Assembly: GCF_900604485.1 (NCBI RefSeq)
Contig: NZ_UWOP01000001.1
Span: forward strand, 598,501 to 662,500
Direction of reading: 5' to 3'
Source of the DNA: Enterococcus mediterraneensis
GTDB taxonomy: Bacteria > Bacillota > Bacilli > Lactobacillales > Enterococcaceae
DNA: 64,000 bases
Part shown: piece after piece, positions 1 through 9,217 of the stretch
How positions within the stretch are numbered: position 1 is the first letter of the stretch
Layout: each line of letters starts with the position of its first letter
Position numbers and translations under genes: made by a program
Notes under the pieces: generated by a model
Seen by the model: only the letters and a program-made list of their open reading frames with translations
Databases searched by the model: none
What the model was told of the DNA's origin: nothing

Positions 1-789
1 CACAGTTTTATTGAAATGAATTATGTTCTACGAGGCAATTCATCGCAAAAAATTAATGGTGAGCAGATTTTGCTCAAAGAAAATCAACTGATTCTCATGG
101 ATAAAGAAGTTATCCAACAAATTGATTATGTAGGCGAAAAAGACCTGATACTGAACTTTTTGATTCAAGATACTGCCCTCAGAACATCTTTTTTGAATTA
201 TCTTGTGACATCTGAAAACCCTGTGACAAATTTTTTCACACAAGCTGCATTGAAAAACGAGAATCATAATCGTTTTTTGATTTTTGATCTTTCTGAAGGT
301 TCCCTTGCTCGAAACCTTTTAACGATTTTGGCAACAAAATTTTTTCGTAAAGATGAGAACTACCAGAACTCTCTAAATTTATTGTTGGGAGCACTTTTTA
401 TCGAATTGACAAATAGTGAGGTTTTATCTTCTTCATCTGACTTTACCCCTCAGACAGAGATCATCGAAATATTGCACTATATCAATGAACATTACACCTC
501 TATCACTTTGTATGATTTAGCAGACCATTTCGGGTACAACAAAAACTATCTTAGCAACATGTTGAAAGCCAAAACCGGAATAACTTTTCAAGAAATGCTG
601 GATCAAAAAAGACTGTCTGAAGCAAAAAAGCTTTTGCAAGAATCCGATATGGCCATAAATGAGATCGCAGAAATGGTTGGTTACAAGAGCGTTCCTTCAC
701 TTTTCAAACTTTTTCAACATCGTCTACACATAACGCCAAATGAATATCGGCAGCGGATAAGAAAGGCTCGGGAAGATAAAAGAGAATAG
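1..789 (+). CDS. AraC-family transcriptional regulator (5' truncated by window edge)
   Basis: The reading frame is already open at base 1 (HSFIE before the first Met at 16), so the true start lies left of the window. About 262 residues are visible. The N-terminal part resembles the cupin-like ligand-binding half of AraC regulators (YVLRG followed by an NGEQ/LLKENQLILM strand pattern). The last ~100 residues form the double helix-turn-helix DNA-binding domain: EIIEILHYINEHYTSITLYDLADHFGYN, then NYLSNMLKAKTG, and the second HTH ending in the family hallmark ITPNEYRQ. Such proteins usually activate a nearby sugar or stress gene; the target is probably left of the window. A strong hairpin follows at 882-911. 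The family is certain, the ligand unknown. Confidence 0.9.
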   Translation, partial: HSFIEMNYVLRGNSSQKINGEQILLKENQLILMDKEVIQQIDYVGEKDLILNFLIQDTALRTSFLNYLVTSENPVTNFFTQAALKNENHNRFLIFDLSEGSLARNLLTILATKFFRKDENYQNSLNLLLGALFIELTNSEVLSSSSDFTPQTEIIEILHYINEHYTSITLYDLADHFGYNKNYLSNMLKAKTGITFQEMLDQKRLSEAKKLLQESDMAINEIAEMVGYKSVPSLFKLFQHRLHITPNEYRQRIRKAREDKRE

Positions 790-881
790 ATGTGGTAAAA
801 AAGAAGATGACAGAAGGGAAAGTTGAGGCAACGTTCTCTAGCGATAAATCCAGAGAAGCACCTTCTTCTTACACTACTAAA

Positions 882-911
882 AAAACCTTTGACTTATGTG
901 TCAAAGGTTTT
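882..911. terminator. Intrinsic terminator, probably bidirectional
   Basis: A 12-bp perfect stem (AAAACCTTTGAC at 882-893 with GTCAAAGGTTTT at 900-911) and a 6-nt loop, A/T-flanked on both sides. It sits between the convergent AraC gene and the ABC exporter and can serve both. Confidence 0.8.
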
Positions 912-992
912 AATGTATTATCAGTATTCTTTGGAAAAATATTTTATAGTTTTACTTATTATATAGCTTGTAAATTTCCATTCGTTTTCACT

Positions 993-2588
993 CTAGATTT
1001 TCAGTTCGATCACTTTATCCACGAATTCTAAATTTTTAGGTCGATGGGTGATCATTAAAACGATTTTACCGTTAAATTCTTTTTTGATTTCCGTTAAAAT
1101 CTTTTCCTCTGTGGCTTCGTCTAAAGCAGACGTCGCTTCATCTATGATGATTACTTCGGCATCTGAGAAAAACATCCGTGCAAACGCGATCCGCTGTTTT
1201 TCACCGCCAGAAATATTAGCCCCCTTCTCCCCGATTGGTGTCTCTAATCCATTTTCAAGAGAGCGATAAAACTTGGTCAGCTGGCATTTCTCTAACACTT
1301 CAATGATGTCTATATCGGCGACTTCTTTATCAAAAACAATATTTTCTTTTAAAGAACCTTGGAAGATAGGTGCATCCTGTGACAAGTAAAAAATATGATC
1401 ATAATACTCATCTAAGTTGAACGTAGAAAGCTTCGTGTGATCGATCAATACGTCACCTTTAGCAGGTTTGAATAAACCCAAGATCGTTTTTATCAATGTT
1501 GATTTTCCCGCTCCGCTTTCACCAACGATCCCATAGACCATGTCGCTATTAAGTTCTAAGTTAAAATTGTTCAAAATTTGCTTATTATGGATAGATAGAT
1601 CCAGATCGACTATCTGGATACCTCTGATTCGTTGGAGGGATTTGCTTTCAGTAAATAGTCCTTCATCGTTTGGCGCATTATAAAAACTTTTCAACCGATC
1701 ATAGGCTACTTTATCCAAATTATATTGTACAAAGATCACATTGAATATCGCGACCGGCGTATACACTTTATCGACATAAATCGTTAAAGCAACCAATCCT
1801 CCTAAGCTGGTGTTGATGATCCCCGTAACCGCCGATACAATGATTATTAGTTTGATAACAGCGACAAGAAAGGCAAAAAAGCCAAAGAAAAATTCATGGA
1901 TCATCGTCAGTTTCGTCAAATCATTCGTTGTCGATTCTGCCATTTGGGCATACTTGCTGATTTCTTTTTGATATCTTTTGTTGATCCTAAACGTTATCAT
2001 TTCTGTTATGCCGCGAATCAAAAGGTTATTCATCACTTCTTCAGAAATCAAAGAACTTTCCTTGATGGATTGTAAAATCTTCAGGAGATATTTTGTTACA
2101 AGAAATACCACGATATAACCGATCAGTATCGCCGGAAGCAATCTCACGTCAATGATTGCAATAAAGAATAGATTAAATATAGTTTCCGGAATCAGTTCTC
2201 GAATTAGCCTGCCAAAGAAATTCAGATGGATGTTTCTACCGGCATTTGCTCCGGATTCGACCTTTTGGAGAAGAGATCCTGAGCCGATTTCCAAGTATTC
2301 TGAATAGGAAATCTTACTGATTTTAACAAGTGCCATTTCTTTTAAATAAAAATAGATACCGTTTTGCAATTTCGTCTTCGGTTTTTGCTCTAGATAGGCA
2401 AGTACTGGGACTAGAAGGATCGTTAAACCATATAGGAAAATGAACCTTATATCTACTCTTTTGCCAAATGTATCCAGTAATTTTTGAAAGTAAAACACAT
2501 TGACCGCGCTCAAAAATGAGACAATAATTCCTATTCCGATATATATCGACAGCTCCCTTTTGAATCGCTTCCACAAATTGATTGCCAT
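993..2588 (-). CDS. ABC half-exporter (membrane domain fused to ATPase)
   Basis: This 531-residue protein has an N-terminal membrane domain with about six hydrophobic segments (residues ~15-300) followed by one ATP-binding domain. The ATPase has Walker A GESGAGKST, signature ISGGEKQR, Walker B VIIIDE and the D-loop SALDEA, then H-loop MITHRP, so all catalytic elements including the glutamate are intact and a homodimer could hydrolyse ATP. It is a type I exporter of the kind that secretes peptides, lipids or drugs. No C39 peptidase domain is present. No partner half-transporter or recognisable cargo gene is adjacent. The ATG at 2588 follows a GGAGG ribosome binding site. The membrane domain is AT-rich and unlike well-known MsbA/LmrA proteins; the substrate cannot be named. 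Confidence 0.85.
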   Translation of the reverse strand: MAINLWKRFKRELSIYIGIGIIVSFLSAVNVFYFQKLLDTFGKRVDIRFIFLYGLTILLVPVLAYLEQKPKTKLQNGIYFYLKEMALVKISKISYSEYLEIGSGSLLQKVESGANAGRNIHLNFFGRLIRELIPETIFNLFFIAIIDVRLLPAILIGYIVVFLVTKYLLKILQSIKESSLISEEVMNNLLIRGITEMITFRINKRYQKEISKYAQMAESTTNDLTKLTMIHEFFFGFFAFLVAVIKLIIIVSAVTGIINTSLGGLVALTIYVDKVYTPVAIFNVIFVQYNLDKVAYDRLKSFYNAPNDEGLFTESKSLQRIRGIQIVDLDLSIHNKQILNNFNLELNSDMVYGIVGESGAGKSTLIKTILGLFKPAKGDVLIDHTKLSTFNLDEYYDHIFYLSQDAPIFQGSLKENIVFDKEVADIDIIEVLEKCQLTKFYRSLENGLETPIGEKGANISGGEKQRIAFARMFFSDAEVIIIDEATSALDEATEEKILTEIKKEFNGKIVLMITHRPKNLEFVDKVIELKI

Positions 2589-2680
2589 TATTTCCTCCTA
2601 CTGATTCCGCAGTATCTCCATAAACATTTTTTTCGTATTTCAAATTAATCACTCTTACAGCTTTTATTAGATACAGCCCT

Positions 2681-2711
2681 ATTATAGATTTTTAGTCCCT
2701 CCAATCTTCAA
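2681..2711 (-). promoter_or_regulatory. Candidate promoter for the ABC half-exporter
   Basis: On the minus strand a perfect TATAAT (2681-2686) is preceded at 19 bp by TTGAAG (2706-2711). The spacer is slightly long, so this is a moderate call. Transcription would start near 2674, about 85 bases before the start codon. Confidence 0.45.
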
Positions 2712-2736
2712 CGCACTATAATATTATTTGGTAAAA

Positions 2737-2766
2737 AACAGACCACATCCGAAAATGTAGTCTGTT
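2737..2766 (-). terminator. Terminator of the GH85 gene
   Basis: AACAGACCACAT (2737-2748) pairs with ATGTAGTCTGTT (2755-2766), 12 bp with one wobble and a 6-nt loop. A short T-run follows on the minus strand. It lies 56 bases past the GH85 stop codon. Confidence 0.7.
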
Positions 2767-2822
2767 AAATAGATGTTTTAGACATCTTTAAAGGGTGATT
2801 CGTTTTCACAAAAAAGATAGTA

Positions 2823-5681
2823 CTATTTCAATCCGTAAACACCCATTTCATAGATTCGAACTGCAGTGTCAGAACCTTGAGTCGGCTTGTCTGAAGACAA
2901 ACGCACGTAGCGAGCTTTGACTGCCGAAAAAGTATCCACGGATTCAGACGCAGTATTGTTGATGATGCGAGCAACTTGAGTAAATTCTTTTCCATCTTCG
3001 CTCACTAAGATCGAATAAGCTTTAGTGTTCATATCTGGACTTTCGCCACCAGCTTCAGCGTGAGCCAGATGTACTTCACTGATAGTTTTCACCGCTCCCA
3101 GATCAAGAGTGATTTCATGTGGCGGCGTACCAGTTGCACACCATTTGGTATCTAGTTTTCCATCCACAGCCATCTGTGGCGCTTCGTTATCATTGGTGAA
3201 ACCAGATGCCTCCGTTTTCACACCTGATGATAATAATGCCAAATCACCTTTTGCATCGTCAGAAACCGTGATAAACTCTTTGATTTCTACCGGAGTTTCG
3301 CCGGCTTTGTTTTTAGCAGTAAGTTTTACTGCATAAGTTCCTGCTTTATCGTAAGTTACGACTGGCGCATCATCTGTGCTATCAACGATATTACCGCCTT
3401 CAAATTCCCATTTCACAGAATCTGTATTGCTAGAAGAGGCATTGGTAAATGTCACGCTGTCCCCAGGTGCGATCAAGGTTCGAGAAGCTTTGAAAGTCGC
3501 TTTTGGAATCGCGTTGTTTGGCCATTTCAAGGTTATTTTTTCAGAAGCTTTGCCGCGGTTGCCCCAGATATCTACCGGCACTACAACAAAGTTTGTTTTA
3601 TTGGTGTCGTCATTGCGTTCCAGTGCGTTGATATAATGGTTGGCGGCGGGAGTTGCGCCAACAAATGAACGACTGTCGTCCTTGTTGATACGATAGATTT
3701 CATAATGTGAGAAGTCATCATCTTTCACCGCATCCCAAGTCAGACGGATACCGGCAAAATTGCTTTCTTCTTCATCAAAAAGAGAATCCTCAATTTTGAC
3801 ATTTTTTACAGAAAGATCATTCTTGCTTTCTTTTCCAGTAACAGCGATCTGTCCAAAATTCAGCTCATAAACATCGCTGGTCTTAGCACTTTCTATGCTA
3901 TAAGAGATAGCTTTGATTTCTTTACCGGCAGCTTTGGAAACATTATAAGTGACTGTCGTCCAGCCATTTTTTACCTGTTTGTCTCCTTTGAAAGTTTCTT
4001 CTTTACCATCAGAAAATGTCAGAATCAGATCCAATGCCGTTTTCTCACTAGCTTTAGCGGTAGTGGTGAATACTGTTCCTTTATCAAGCTTCAGATCAGC
4101 GGCATATAATTTCACAGTACTAGCAACTTTCGCATTCATCGTACCTCGCATTTTCAAGGAATTACCTCCTTGGAAAGCATCTGTATAGTCCATCGAAACA
4201 TTTAAATCATTGCCTTTTCCGTGTTGGAAGATCCAACGATAAGTCGGTAGAATATCCTGCAGACTGCGGTTGTTCCAGTCCAATCCAGAAACTTTTTTAC
4301 CATCGATGAAGTAATTATAGCCATTCCCCAGATTGAAATTGGTAACAAACGGAGTTTCAGTAACTGCGGTCTGTTCCACGGCATAGGTAGAAACTCCCGG
4401 CCATTCACCGTCTTTTACTGGAACACTCAAAGTCGGATCAGCTTGGCCATTGACCCAGAATGTATTTTCCCGTTCTTGGATATCATCTGGTGTCCCTCCG
4501 GAAAAGTAGGTCCAATCAGGAACGTACAATCCAAGAGAAGTGTATGGTTTGTTGTTTTTGTCAGTGAACAGGCTCCAACGGGTAGGTGTCATAAAACCGT
4601 TTGCCTGTACGTCGATCCCAGCAAAAAGTTCATAAGGATCGATCCCAAGCTCTTTGGCTTTAGCTGCTGATTTTTCCAACAGCTTATCTTTTGCCAATTC
4701 ATCAGTATTCCACCAAAAATTCAAGAACATATTATCAGCTACCGGATTCATATCAGCATCCACCAAGAAGGCATCATTTTTATCTGTCAAAGCATTTTGC
4801 CAGTCCATTTTTCCTTCTTTGGTCATGGAGTCATACCACATCAGATCCTGTTTATCGCCGACTTTAGCTTTGTATGCTTTGATCAGTTCCTGCATTAGAT
4901 CCGCATGTTTTTTGTTTAACTCGGATGTCGCTTTGTCTTCTTTAGCAGCACCTTTATTTTCCGCCGCTTCATCAAAGCTGGTGACTTCATTATCGGTTTC
5001 TTGATTGATGAACCAACCATCAAAACCGTATTGATCTGCCACTTCAACCAGCTTATCTACGATCGGGAAATTTCCGTCTTTGTCTTTTTCTAAGAATTGT
5101 GAGAGCCATTCGATCTTACCGCCATGAGCAGTTTGCGGGAAGAAGATAGTACCTAAGATCGGTACACCGTTTTTGTGGGCAGCATCGATCACATCGGCAC
5201 TTGGCGGTACGATGATTCCTTCACCAGACGAACCGCCCCAATACACCATCTTGTCGATGTATTGCCAAGACGAGAAAACATTGCTGTCAAATGTGTTGAT
5301 CCCCCGCGGAGCATTACCGCTAGTGCTGGCATTCATGATAGACAATGCGACTACCTGCATATCAGGATCTTGTGTGTCATTGACTTTAGCTAAAGATTTT
5401 TTGTCCACCTGCTTCGCCAATGGTGTGGTGCTGACGTTGTATTTCGCGTCAGGATCTTTAGCAAAATCCCATTTCAATAAATCCTCCGGGAACCAATAAG
5501 AAGCTTGAGGCTGGTTGTCCATCCCCCGATCCAGTTTGGCTTCCTCAGTCTCCGAGTAAACGATTTTTGATTCATTTTTGGCTGCCTGTCCCTGAGTTTG
5601 GGTTTGACACCCGGCCGCACCAACTGTCAACGCTGCTAACAACACTAAGACTGACACGCTTTTCAAACGAATGTGTTTCAT
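2823..5681 (-). CDS. GH85 endo-beta-N-acetylglucosaminidase, lipoprotein
   Basis: The 952-residue product should cleave the chitobiose core of N-linked glycans outside the cell. Residues 1-25 are a lipoprotein signal with lipobox VGAAGC (Cys25), so it is probably anchored on the outer face of the membrane. The GH85 barrel covers roughly residues 55-480 and includes the family catalytic segment GWFINQETD, with Asn226 and Glu228 in the positions of the substrate-assisted pair. Galactose-binding-like and fibronectin-like beta domains follow (~490-740), then a PKD domain (~745-825, with WEFEGG and the YDKAGTYAVKLTAKN core) and a C-terminal F5/8 type C carbohydrate-binding domain (~830-950). It stands alone, with terminators on both sides and a candidate cre site upstream, suggesting catabolite-repressed glycan foraging. 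The ATG at 5681 follows AAGGAGGAG. Confidence 0.92.
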   Translation of the reverse strand: MKHIRLKSVSVLVLLAALTVGAAGCQTQTQGQAAKNESKIVYSETEEAKLDRGMDNQPQASYWFPEDLLKWDFAKDPDAKYNVSTTPLAKQVDKKSLAKVNDTQDPDMQVVALSIMNASTSGNAPRGINTFDSNVFSSWQYIDKMVYWGGSSGEGIIVPPSADVIDAAHKNGVPILGTIFFPQTAHGGKIEWLSQFLEKDKDGNFPIVDKLVEVADQYGFDGWFINQETDNEVTSFDEAAENKGAAKEDKATSELNKKHADLMQELIKAYKAKVGDKQDLMWYDSMTKEGKMDWQNALTDKNDAFLVDADMNPVADNMFLNFWWNTDELAKDKLLEKSAAKAKELGIDPYELFAGIDVQANGFMTPTRWSLFTDKNNKPYTSLGLYVPDWTYFSGGTPDDIQERENTFWVNGQADPTLSVPVKDGEWPGVSTYAVEQTAVTETPFVTNFNLGNGYNYFIDGKKVSGLDWNNRSLQDILPTYRWIFQHGKGNDLNVSMDYTDAFQGGNSLKMRGTMNAKVASTVKLYAADLKLDKGTVFTTTAKASEKTALDLILTFSDGKEETFKGDKQVKNGWTTVTYNVSKAAGKEIKAISYSIESAKTSDVYELNFGQIAVTGKESKNDLSVKNVKIEDSLFDEEESNFAGIRLTWDAVKDDDFSHYEIYRINKDDSRSFVGATPAANHYINALERNDDTNKTNFVVVPVDIWGNRGKASEKITLKWPNNAIPKATFKASRTLIAPGDSVTFTNASSSNTDSVKWEFEGGNIVDSTDDAPVVTYDKAGTYAVKLTAKNKAGETPVEIKEFITVSDDAKGDLALLSSGVKTEASGFTNDNEAPQMAVDGKLDTKWCATGTPPHEITLDLGAVKTISEVHLAHAEAGGESPDMNTKAYSILVSEDGKEFTQVARIINNTASESVDTFSAVKARYVRLSSDKPTQGSDTAVRIYEMGVYGLK

Positions 5682-6064
5682 CTTTCTCCTCCTTGATCTG
5701 TTTTTCGCTCTGTTTTGAGAACTATCCTCTGATCCATGGACTACTAACAGGACTACATCTGTCTTTTATCAAATAGGCCGCAGTTTTTTGAAATCGTTGT
5801 CATTTTATAGCAGAGAAAATCATTAGACAGAAAAATAATTGCGAAAGATAACAACAAACCTGTCATAAGAACAACATACTACCTGTTTTTTGAATTCATT
5901 GATCAGCAATTAAAAGATAACGTTTTCATAAACAGATTCATAGGAACAAACTAAAGGTATATTGAAACAAATTAAAGGAGTTTTTTATTTAGGGAAGTTA
6001 AATGTTTTGAGAAAAAAGCTGTGGAGGGATTTATGGATACGGAAGTTATTTGTGTTATTTCACG
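5682..6064. other. Intergenic region between GH85 gene and rpmE2
   Basis: AT-rich and without a credible reading frame. It must hold the GH85 promoter; a possible minus-strand -10 TATAAA lies at 5804-5809 but I see no convincing -35. The only strong motif is the cre-like palindrome at 5915-5929. Confidence 0.5.
5915..5929 (-). promoter_or_regulatory. Candidate CcpA cre site upstream of GH85
   Basis: Read on the minus strand the site is ATGAAAACGTTATCT, which fits the cre consensus TGWAANCGNTNNCA in 13 of 14 positions. It lies about 235 bases before the GH85 start codon, a usual place for repression by CcpA if the promoter is upstream of 5800. Inference from motif only. Confidence 0.55.
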
Positions 6065-6066
6065 AA

Positions 6067-6098
6067 AAAACCTCCCCATCGAGTGACGAGAAGGTTCG
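6067..6098 (-). terminator. Terminator of rpmE2
   Basis: On the minus strand AACCTTCTCG (6087-6096) pairs with TGGGGAGGTT (6069-6078), ten pairs including three G-U, followed by six T. It lies just after the L31 stop codon. Confidence 0.8.
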
Positions 6099-6117
6099 TT
6101 TATTCTGAAAATCAGAA

Positions 6118-6381
6118 TTATTCCGCAGCGTTTGCGTCTTTGAGACCGTATTTTTTGTTGAAACGGTCCACGCGGCCATCTGCTTGAGTAAATTTTTGAC
6201 GTCCAGTATAGAATGGATGTGAGTCGGATGTTACTTCGACACGGATCAATGGATATGTGTTTCCATCTTCCCATTCAACAGTTTCTTGTGAGTTCTTTGT
6301 TGAACCTGACAAGAATTTGAAGCCTGTTGTTGAATCCATAAATACCACTGGATGATAATTTGGATGGATATCTTGTTTCAT
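6118..6381 (-). CDS. rpmE2: 50S ribosomal protein L31 type B
   Basis: The 87-residue protein begins [14 protein letters not shown], typical of L31, and ends in [13 protein letters not shown]. It lacks the CxxC zinc pairs of the zinc-containing L31 form and so is the zinc-independent type B paralogue. Longer in-frame starts exist upstream, but the ATG at 6381 is preceded by AAAGGAG at the right distance. It follows rho, as in Bacillus (murA, rho, rpmE), but has its own promoter and a short leader, so it can be expressed separately. Confidence 0.96.
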   Translation of the reverse strand: MKQDIHPNYHPVVFMDSTTGFKFLSGSTKNSQETVEWEDGNTYPLIRVEVTSDSHPFYTGRQKFTQADGRVDRFNKKYGLKDANAAE

Positions 6382-6443
6382 AGTTTTTTCGCTCCTTTGC
6401 CCTGGTTCATTTGCTGGACCAGAGTTATTTGTCGATTTACAAC
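6382..6443 (-). ncRNA. rpmE2 leader with hairpin (candidate L31 ribosomal-protein leader)
   Basis: The predicted transcript start near 6443 gives a ~60-nt leader. It contains a hairpin with stem CTGGT/ACCAG ending close to the Shine-Dalgarno AAAGGAG. Structured L31 leaders are known in Firmicutes; whether this one belongs to that class is inference from position and size. Confidence 0.35.
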
Positions 6444-6449
6444 AGTAAC

Positions 6450-6478
6450 ATAGTATCATGTTTGGTATAAAGATGCAA
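6450..6478 (-). promoter_or_regulatory. rpmE2 promoter
   Basis: Minus strand TTGCAT (6473-6478), a 17-bp spacer and TACTAT (6450-6455) with an extended -10 TGA in front. The -35 begins one base after the rho stop codon. Confidence 0.7.
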
Positions 6479-7774
6479 TTATCTTTTCAGATTTCTTTTT
6501 GGGGATTTTTTCCCGAAAGAGACTTCTTGAAAAGCAGAAAACAACTGAGTGTTGTCCTTCGTCTTCTTCAAAAATTGGATGAATTGTTCCGTGTATTCCA
6601 ATGAATCGCCGCTCATGTTGTTGCGCAATTTCCAAGTTTCTTCTAGCTGCTCTGATGTCATCAGCAGTTCTTCTTTGCGGGTACCGGATTTTTTGATGTC
6701 GATAGCTGGGAAGATGCGGCGTTCTGCCAATTCGCGGGATAGATGGAGTTCCATATTCCCAGTCCCTTTGAATTCTTCATAAATCACATCGTCCATCCGA
6801 CTGCCGGTATCGACCAATGCCGTAGCTAAGATCGTCAAGCTGCCGCCTTCTTCGATATTTCTGGCTGCTCCAAAGAATTTCTTCGGTTTGTACAACGCCG
6901 CAGGATCGATCCCGCCGCTCAAGGTACGTCCGCTTGGCGGAACGACCAGATTATAGGCCCGTGCCAAACGAGTGATACTGTCCATCAGGATCACCACGTC
7001 CCGTTTATCTTCTACCAAGCGCATCGCCCGTTCCAACACAAGCTCCGACACTCGAGTATGGTTGCTTGGCTGCAGATCAAATGTAGAAGATACTACATCG
7101 CCTTTGACACTGCGTTCCAAATCAGTAACTTCTTCCGGACGTTCATCGATCAGCAATACGATCAATTCCACATCGGGAAAATTATCCGTGATTCCATTCG
7201 CGATCTCTTTCAATACGCTGGTTTTCCCAGCCTTTGGAGGTGCGACGATCAATCCCCGCTGTCCAAAACCAACCGGTGAAAAAATATCGATCATGCGTGT
7301 CGCCAAACGTCCGGTCGTAGTTTCCAATTTTACTTGGCGATCAGGATAAAGAGGTGTCAACGCTGGAAAATGGGGACGTTCTTTTGCTTCTTCCGGGTCT
7401 TTGCCATTGACGCTTTCCACGTGCATCAATCCGTAGTAACGTTCGGATTCTTTTGGCGGACGAGCTTTGCCGGCTACCTTGTCACCATTTCGCAATCCAA
7501 AGCGGCGAATCTGGGAAGAAGAGATGTAAATATCTTCTGCGCTGGGGCCGTAGTTGATAGGGCGTAAAAAGCCGTAGCCGTCCTGACCGACGATATCCAA
7601 AATCCCTTCCATATAAAAGAAACCTTGTTTTTCCGCTTGCGCCCGAATGACCGCTAAAGAAAGCTCTTTTTTATTCATTTGGCTGTAATAAGGGATCTTA
7701 AATTCTTTCGCGTAGGTATAGATTTCTTTCAGCGTACTGTTTTCCAGTTCCGCCATTGTTAAATAATCGCTCAT
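6479..7774 (-). CDS. rho: Transcription termination factor Rho
   Basis: The 431-residue protein is the hexameric RNA helicase that releases RNA polymerase from untranslated RNA. The N-terminal Rho-N domain ([20 protein letters not shown]) is followed by the RNA-binding cold-shock-like domain containing DGYGFLRP. The ATPase core shows Walker A APPKAGKT, Walker [16 protein letters not shown] and the Q-loop region [11 protein letters not shown]. Length and order are normal for the family. The start codon lies 2 bases after the murA stop and its AAGGAG ribosome binding site lies inside the murA 3' end, so the two are translationally coupled. Confidence 0.97.
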   Translation of the reverse strand: MSDYLTMAELENSTLKEIYTYAKEFKIPYYSQMNKKELSLAVIRAQAEKQGFFYMEGILDIVGQDGYGFLRPINYGPSAEDIYISSSQIRRFGLRNGDKVAGKARPPKESERYYGLMHVESVNGKDPEEAKERPHFPALTPLYPDRQVKLETTTGRLATRMIDIFSPVGFGQRGLIVAPPKAGKTSVLKEIANGITDNFPDVELIVLLIDERPEEVTDLERSVKGDVVSSTFDLQPSNHTRVSELVLERAMRLVEDKRDVVILMDSITRLARAYNLVVPPSGRTLSGGIDPAALYKPKKFFGAARNIEEGGSLTILATALVDTGSRMDDVIYEEFKGTGNMELHLSRELAERRIFPAIDIKKSGTRKEELLMTSEQLEETWKLRNNMSGDSLEYTEQFIQFLKKTKDNTQLFSAFQEVSFGKKSPKRNLKR

Positions 7775-7776
7775 GC

Positions 7777-9027
7777 TTACTCCTTCATTTCGATATCTGC
7801 GCCTAAGGCAGTCAATTTTTCAATAATGTTGTCGTATCCTCGCAAAATGTAATCTACATTAGTAATGGTAGTCGTTCCTTCTGCCATCAGTCCTGCGATC
7901 ACCAGACATGCACCGGCTCTAAGATCAGAAGCGGCTACTTCTGCACCATGAAGTTTATTTGGCCCATGGATAATCACCACATCCCCTTCTACTTGTGCTT
8001 TGGCACCCATCCGAACAAGTTCCGGGATGTGATTGGTCCGTTGTGCATAAATTGTGTCGATCACTTCAGAAGTACCGCTGGCTTTCAACAAAAGCGGTGT
8101 GATGGGCTGTTGCAAATCGGTAGCAAATCCTGGATATGGATAAGTTTTGACACTGATGGGATTGAATTTCTTCACAGGAAAGACTTCGATAGTATCTTCG
8201 CTGATTTCCATCGGTACACCGATTTCTTCCAGCTTTGAAATGTAGCTTTCCAAGTGTTCGTAGATAACGTTGTTGACTTTGATGCCTTCACCCACTGCCG
8301 CGGCCAATGCAAGATAAGTTCCTGCCTCGATACGGTCAGGAATGATCGAGTGCCGGCAACCGTGGAGTTCTTTGACACCTTCGATGCGGATCTCGTTGGT
8401 ACCGGCACCGCGGATTTTAGCTCCCATGTTGTTCAGTAAAGTCGCCACATCAATGATCTCTGGTTCGCGAGCAGCATTTTCAATGATCGTCTTGCCTTCT
8501 GCTCTGACTGCCGCCAACATCACATTGATGGTCGCACCGATCGAGACCATATCTAAAAAGATGCGTTCCCCTTGTAATTTTTCGGTACGCAGATAGACCG
8601 CACCGTGTTCAGTAGTGACTTCTGCGCCTAATGCTTTGAAACCTTTGATATGCAGATCAATAGGACGCGGGCCTAAATAGCAGCCCCCCGGCAAACCAAC
8701 CACTGCTTCACCGAATTTTCCTAACAATGCTCCCATAAAGTAATACGAAGCACGCAAGCTATTGATCTTACCGTTTGGCATCGGGATTGAAACCATCTCT
8801 CGGGGATCGATCTCTAATTGATTATTCTCAAAATGAGTTTTTACACCCATTATTTCCAAAATTTCGATCAAAGAATGAACATCTTTGATATCAGGAACGC
8901 CTTCTAAAACTACAGGCGAGTTTGCTAAAATCGCTGCTGGGATCAGTGCTACCGCGCTGTTCTTCGCACCGCTGACGGTCACTTCACCTTTAAGCGGCTT
9001 GCCGCCGCGAATAATAATTTTCTTCAT
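7777..9027 (-). CDS. murA: UDP-N-acetylglucosamine 1-carboxyvinyltransferase (MurA, second paralogue type)
   Basis: The 416-residue enzyme transfers enolpyruvate from PEP to UDP-GlcNAc, the first committed step of peptidoglycan synthesis. The catalytic Cys is at residue 116 in [16 protein letters not shown], meaning the protein should be sensitive to fosfomycin. The N-terminal substrate motif [15 protein letters not shown] is intact. Low-GC Gram-positives carry two MurA proteins; the one next to fba and rho is the MurZ/MurA2 type, which is the basis for assigning this paralogue. It is the first gene of a murA-rho unit. Confidence 0.95.
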   Translation of the reverse strand: MKKIIIRGGKPLKGEVTVSGAKNSAVALIPAAILANSPVVLEGVPDIKDVHSLIEILEIMGVKTHFENNQLEIDPREMVSIPMPNGKINSLRASYYFMGALLGKFGEAVVGLPGGCYLGPRPIDLHIKGFKALGAEVTTEHGAVYLRTEKLQGERIFLDMVSIGATINVMLAAVRAEGKTIIENAAREPEIIDVATLLNNMGAKIRGAGTNEIRIEGVKELHGCRHSIIPDRIEAGTYLALAAAVGEGIKVNNVIYEHLESYISKLEEIGVPMEISEDTIEVFPVKKFNPISVKTYPYPGFATDLQQPITPLLLKASGTSEVIDTIYAQRTNHIPELVRMGAKAQVEGDVVIIHGPNKLHGAEVAASDLRAGACLVIAGLMAEGTTTITNVDYILRGYDNIIEKLTALGADIEMKE

Positions 9028-9217
9028 GTGTTTCTCCTTTTAACGCTTCTATGTATCTCAGTAATTTTAACATACTGTAAATGAAGAGAAAAGGAGAACC
9101 AATCTTCTGTCTTTTGACGTCAAAATTTTTAACAAATACTTATTATGAAAAGAGAAGACGTGTGAAATCCGGTAGAATGGTGTATGATTAATTGGAAAAT
9201 CAGTTGGAGGTAAATAA

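Noticed and set aside
792..1031. 79-residue open frame after the AraC gene
   Set aside because: It runs through the 882-911 terminator, has no ribosome binding site and its end overlaps the exporter gene in antisense.
2323..2652. Possible small peptide with a GG motif (MINLKYEKNVYGDTAESVGG) before the ABC exporter
   Set aside because: The GG codons are simply the exporter ribosome binding site GTAGGAGGA, the GTG start has no good ribosome binding site, and the frame continues far into the exporter gene.
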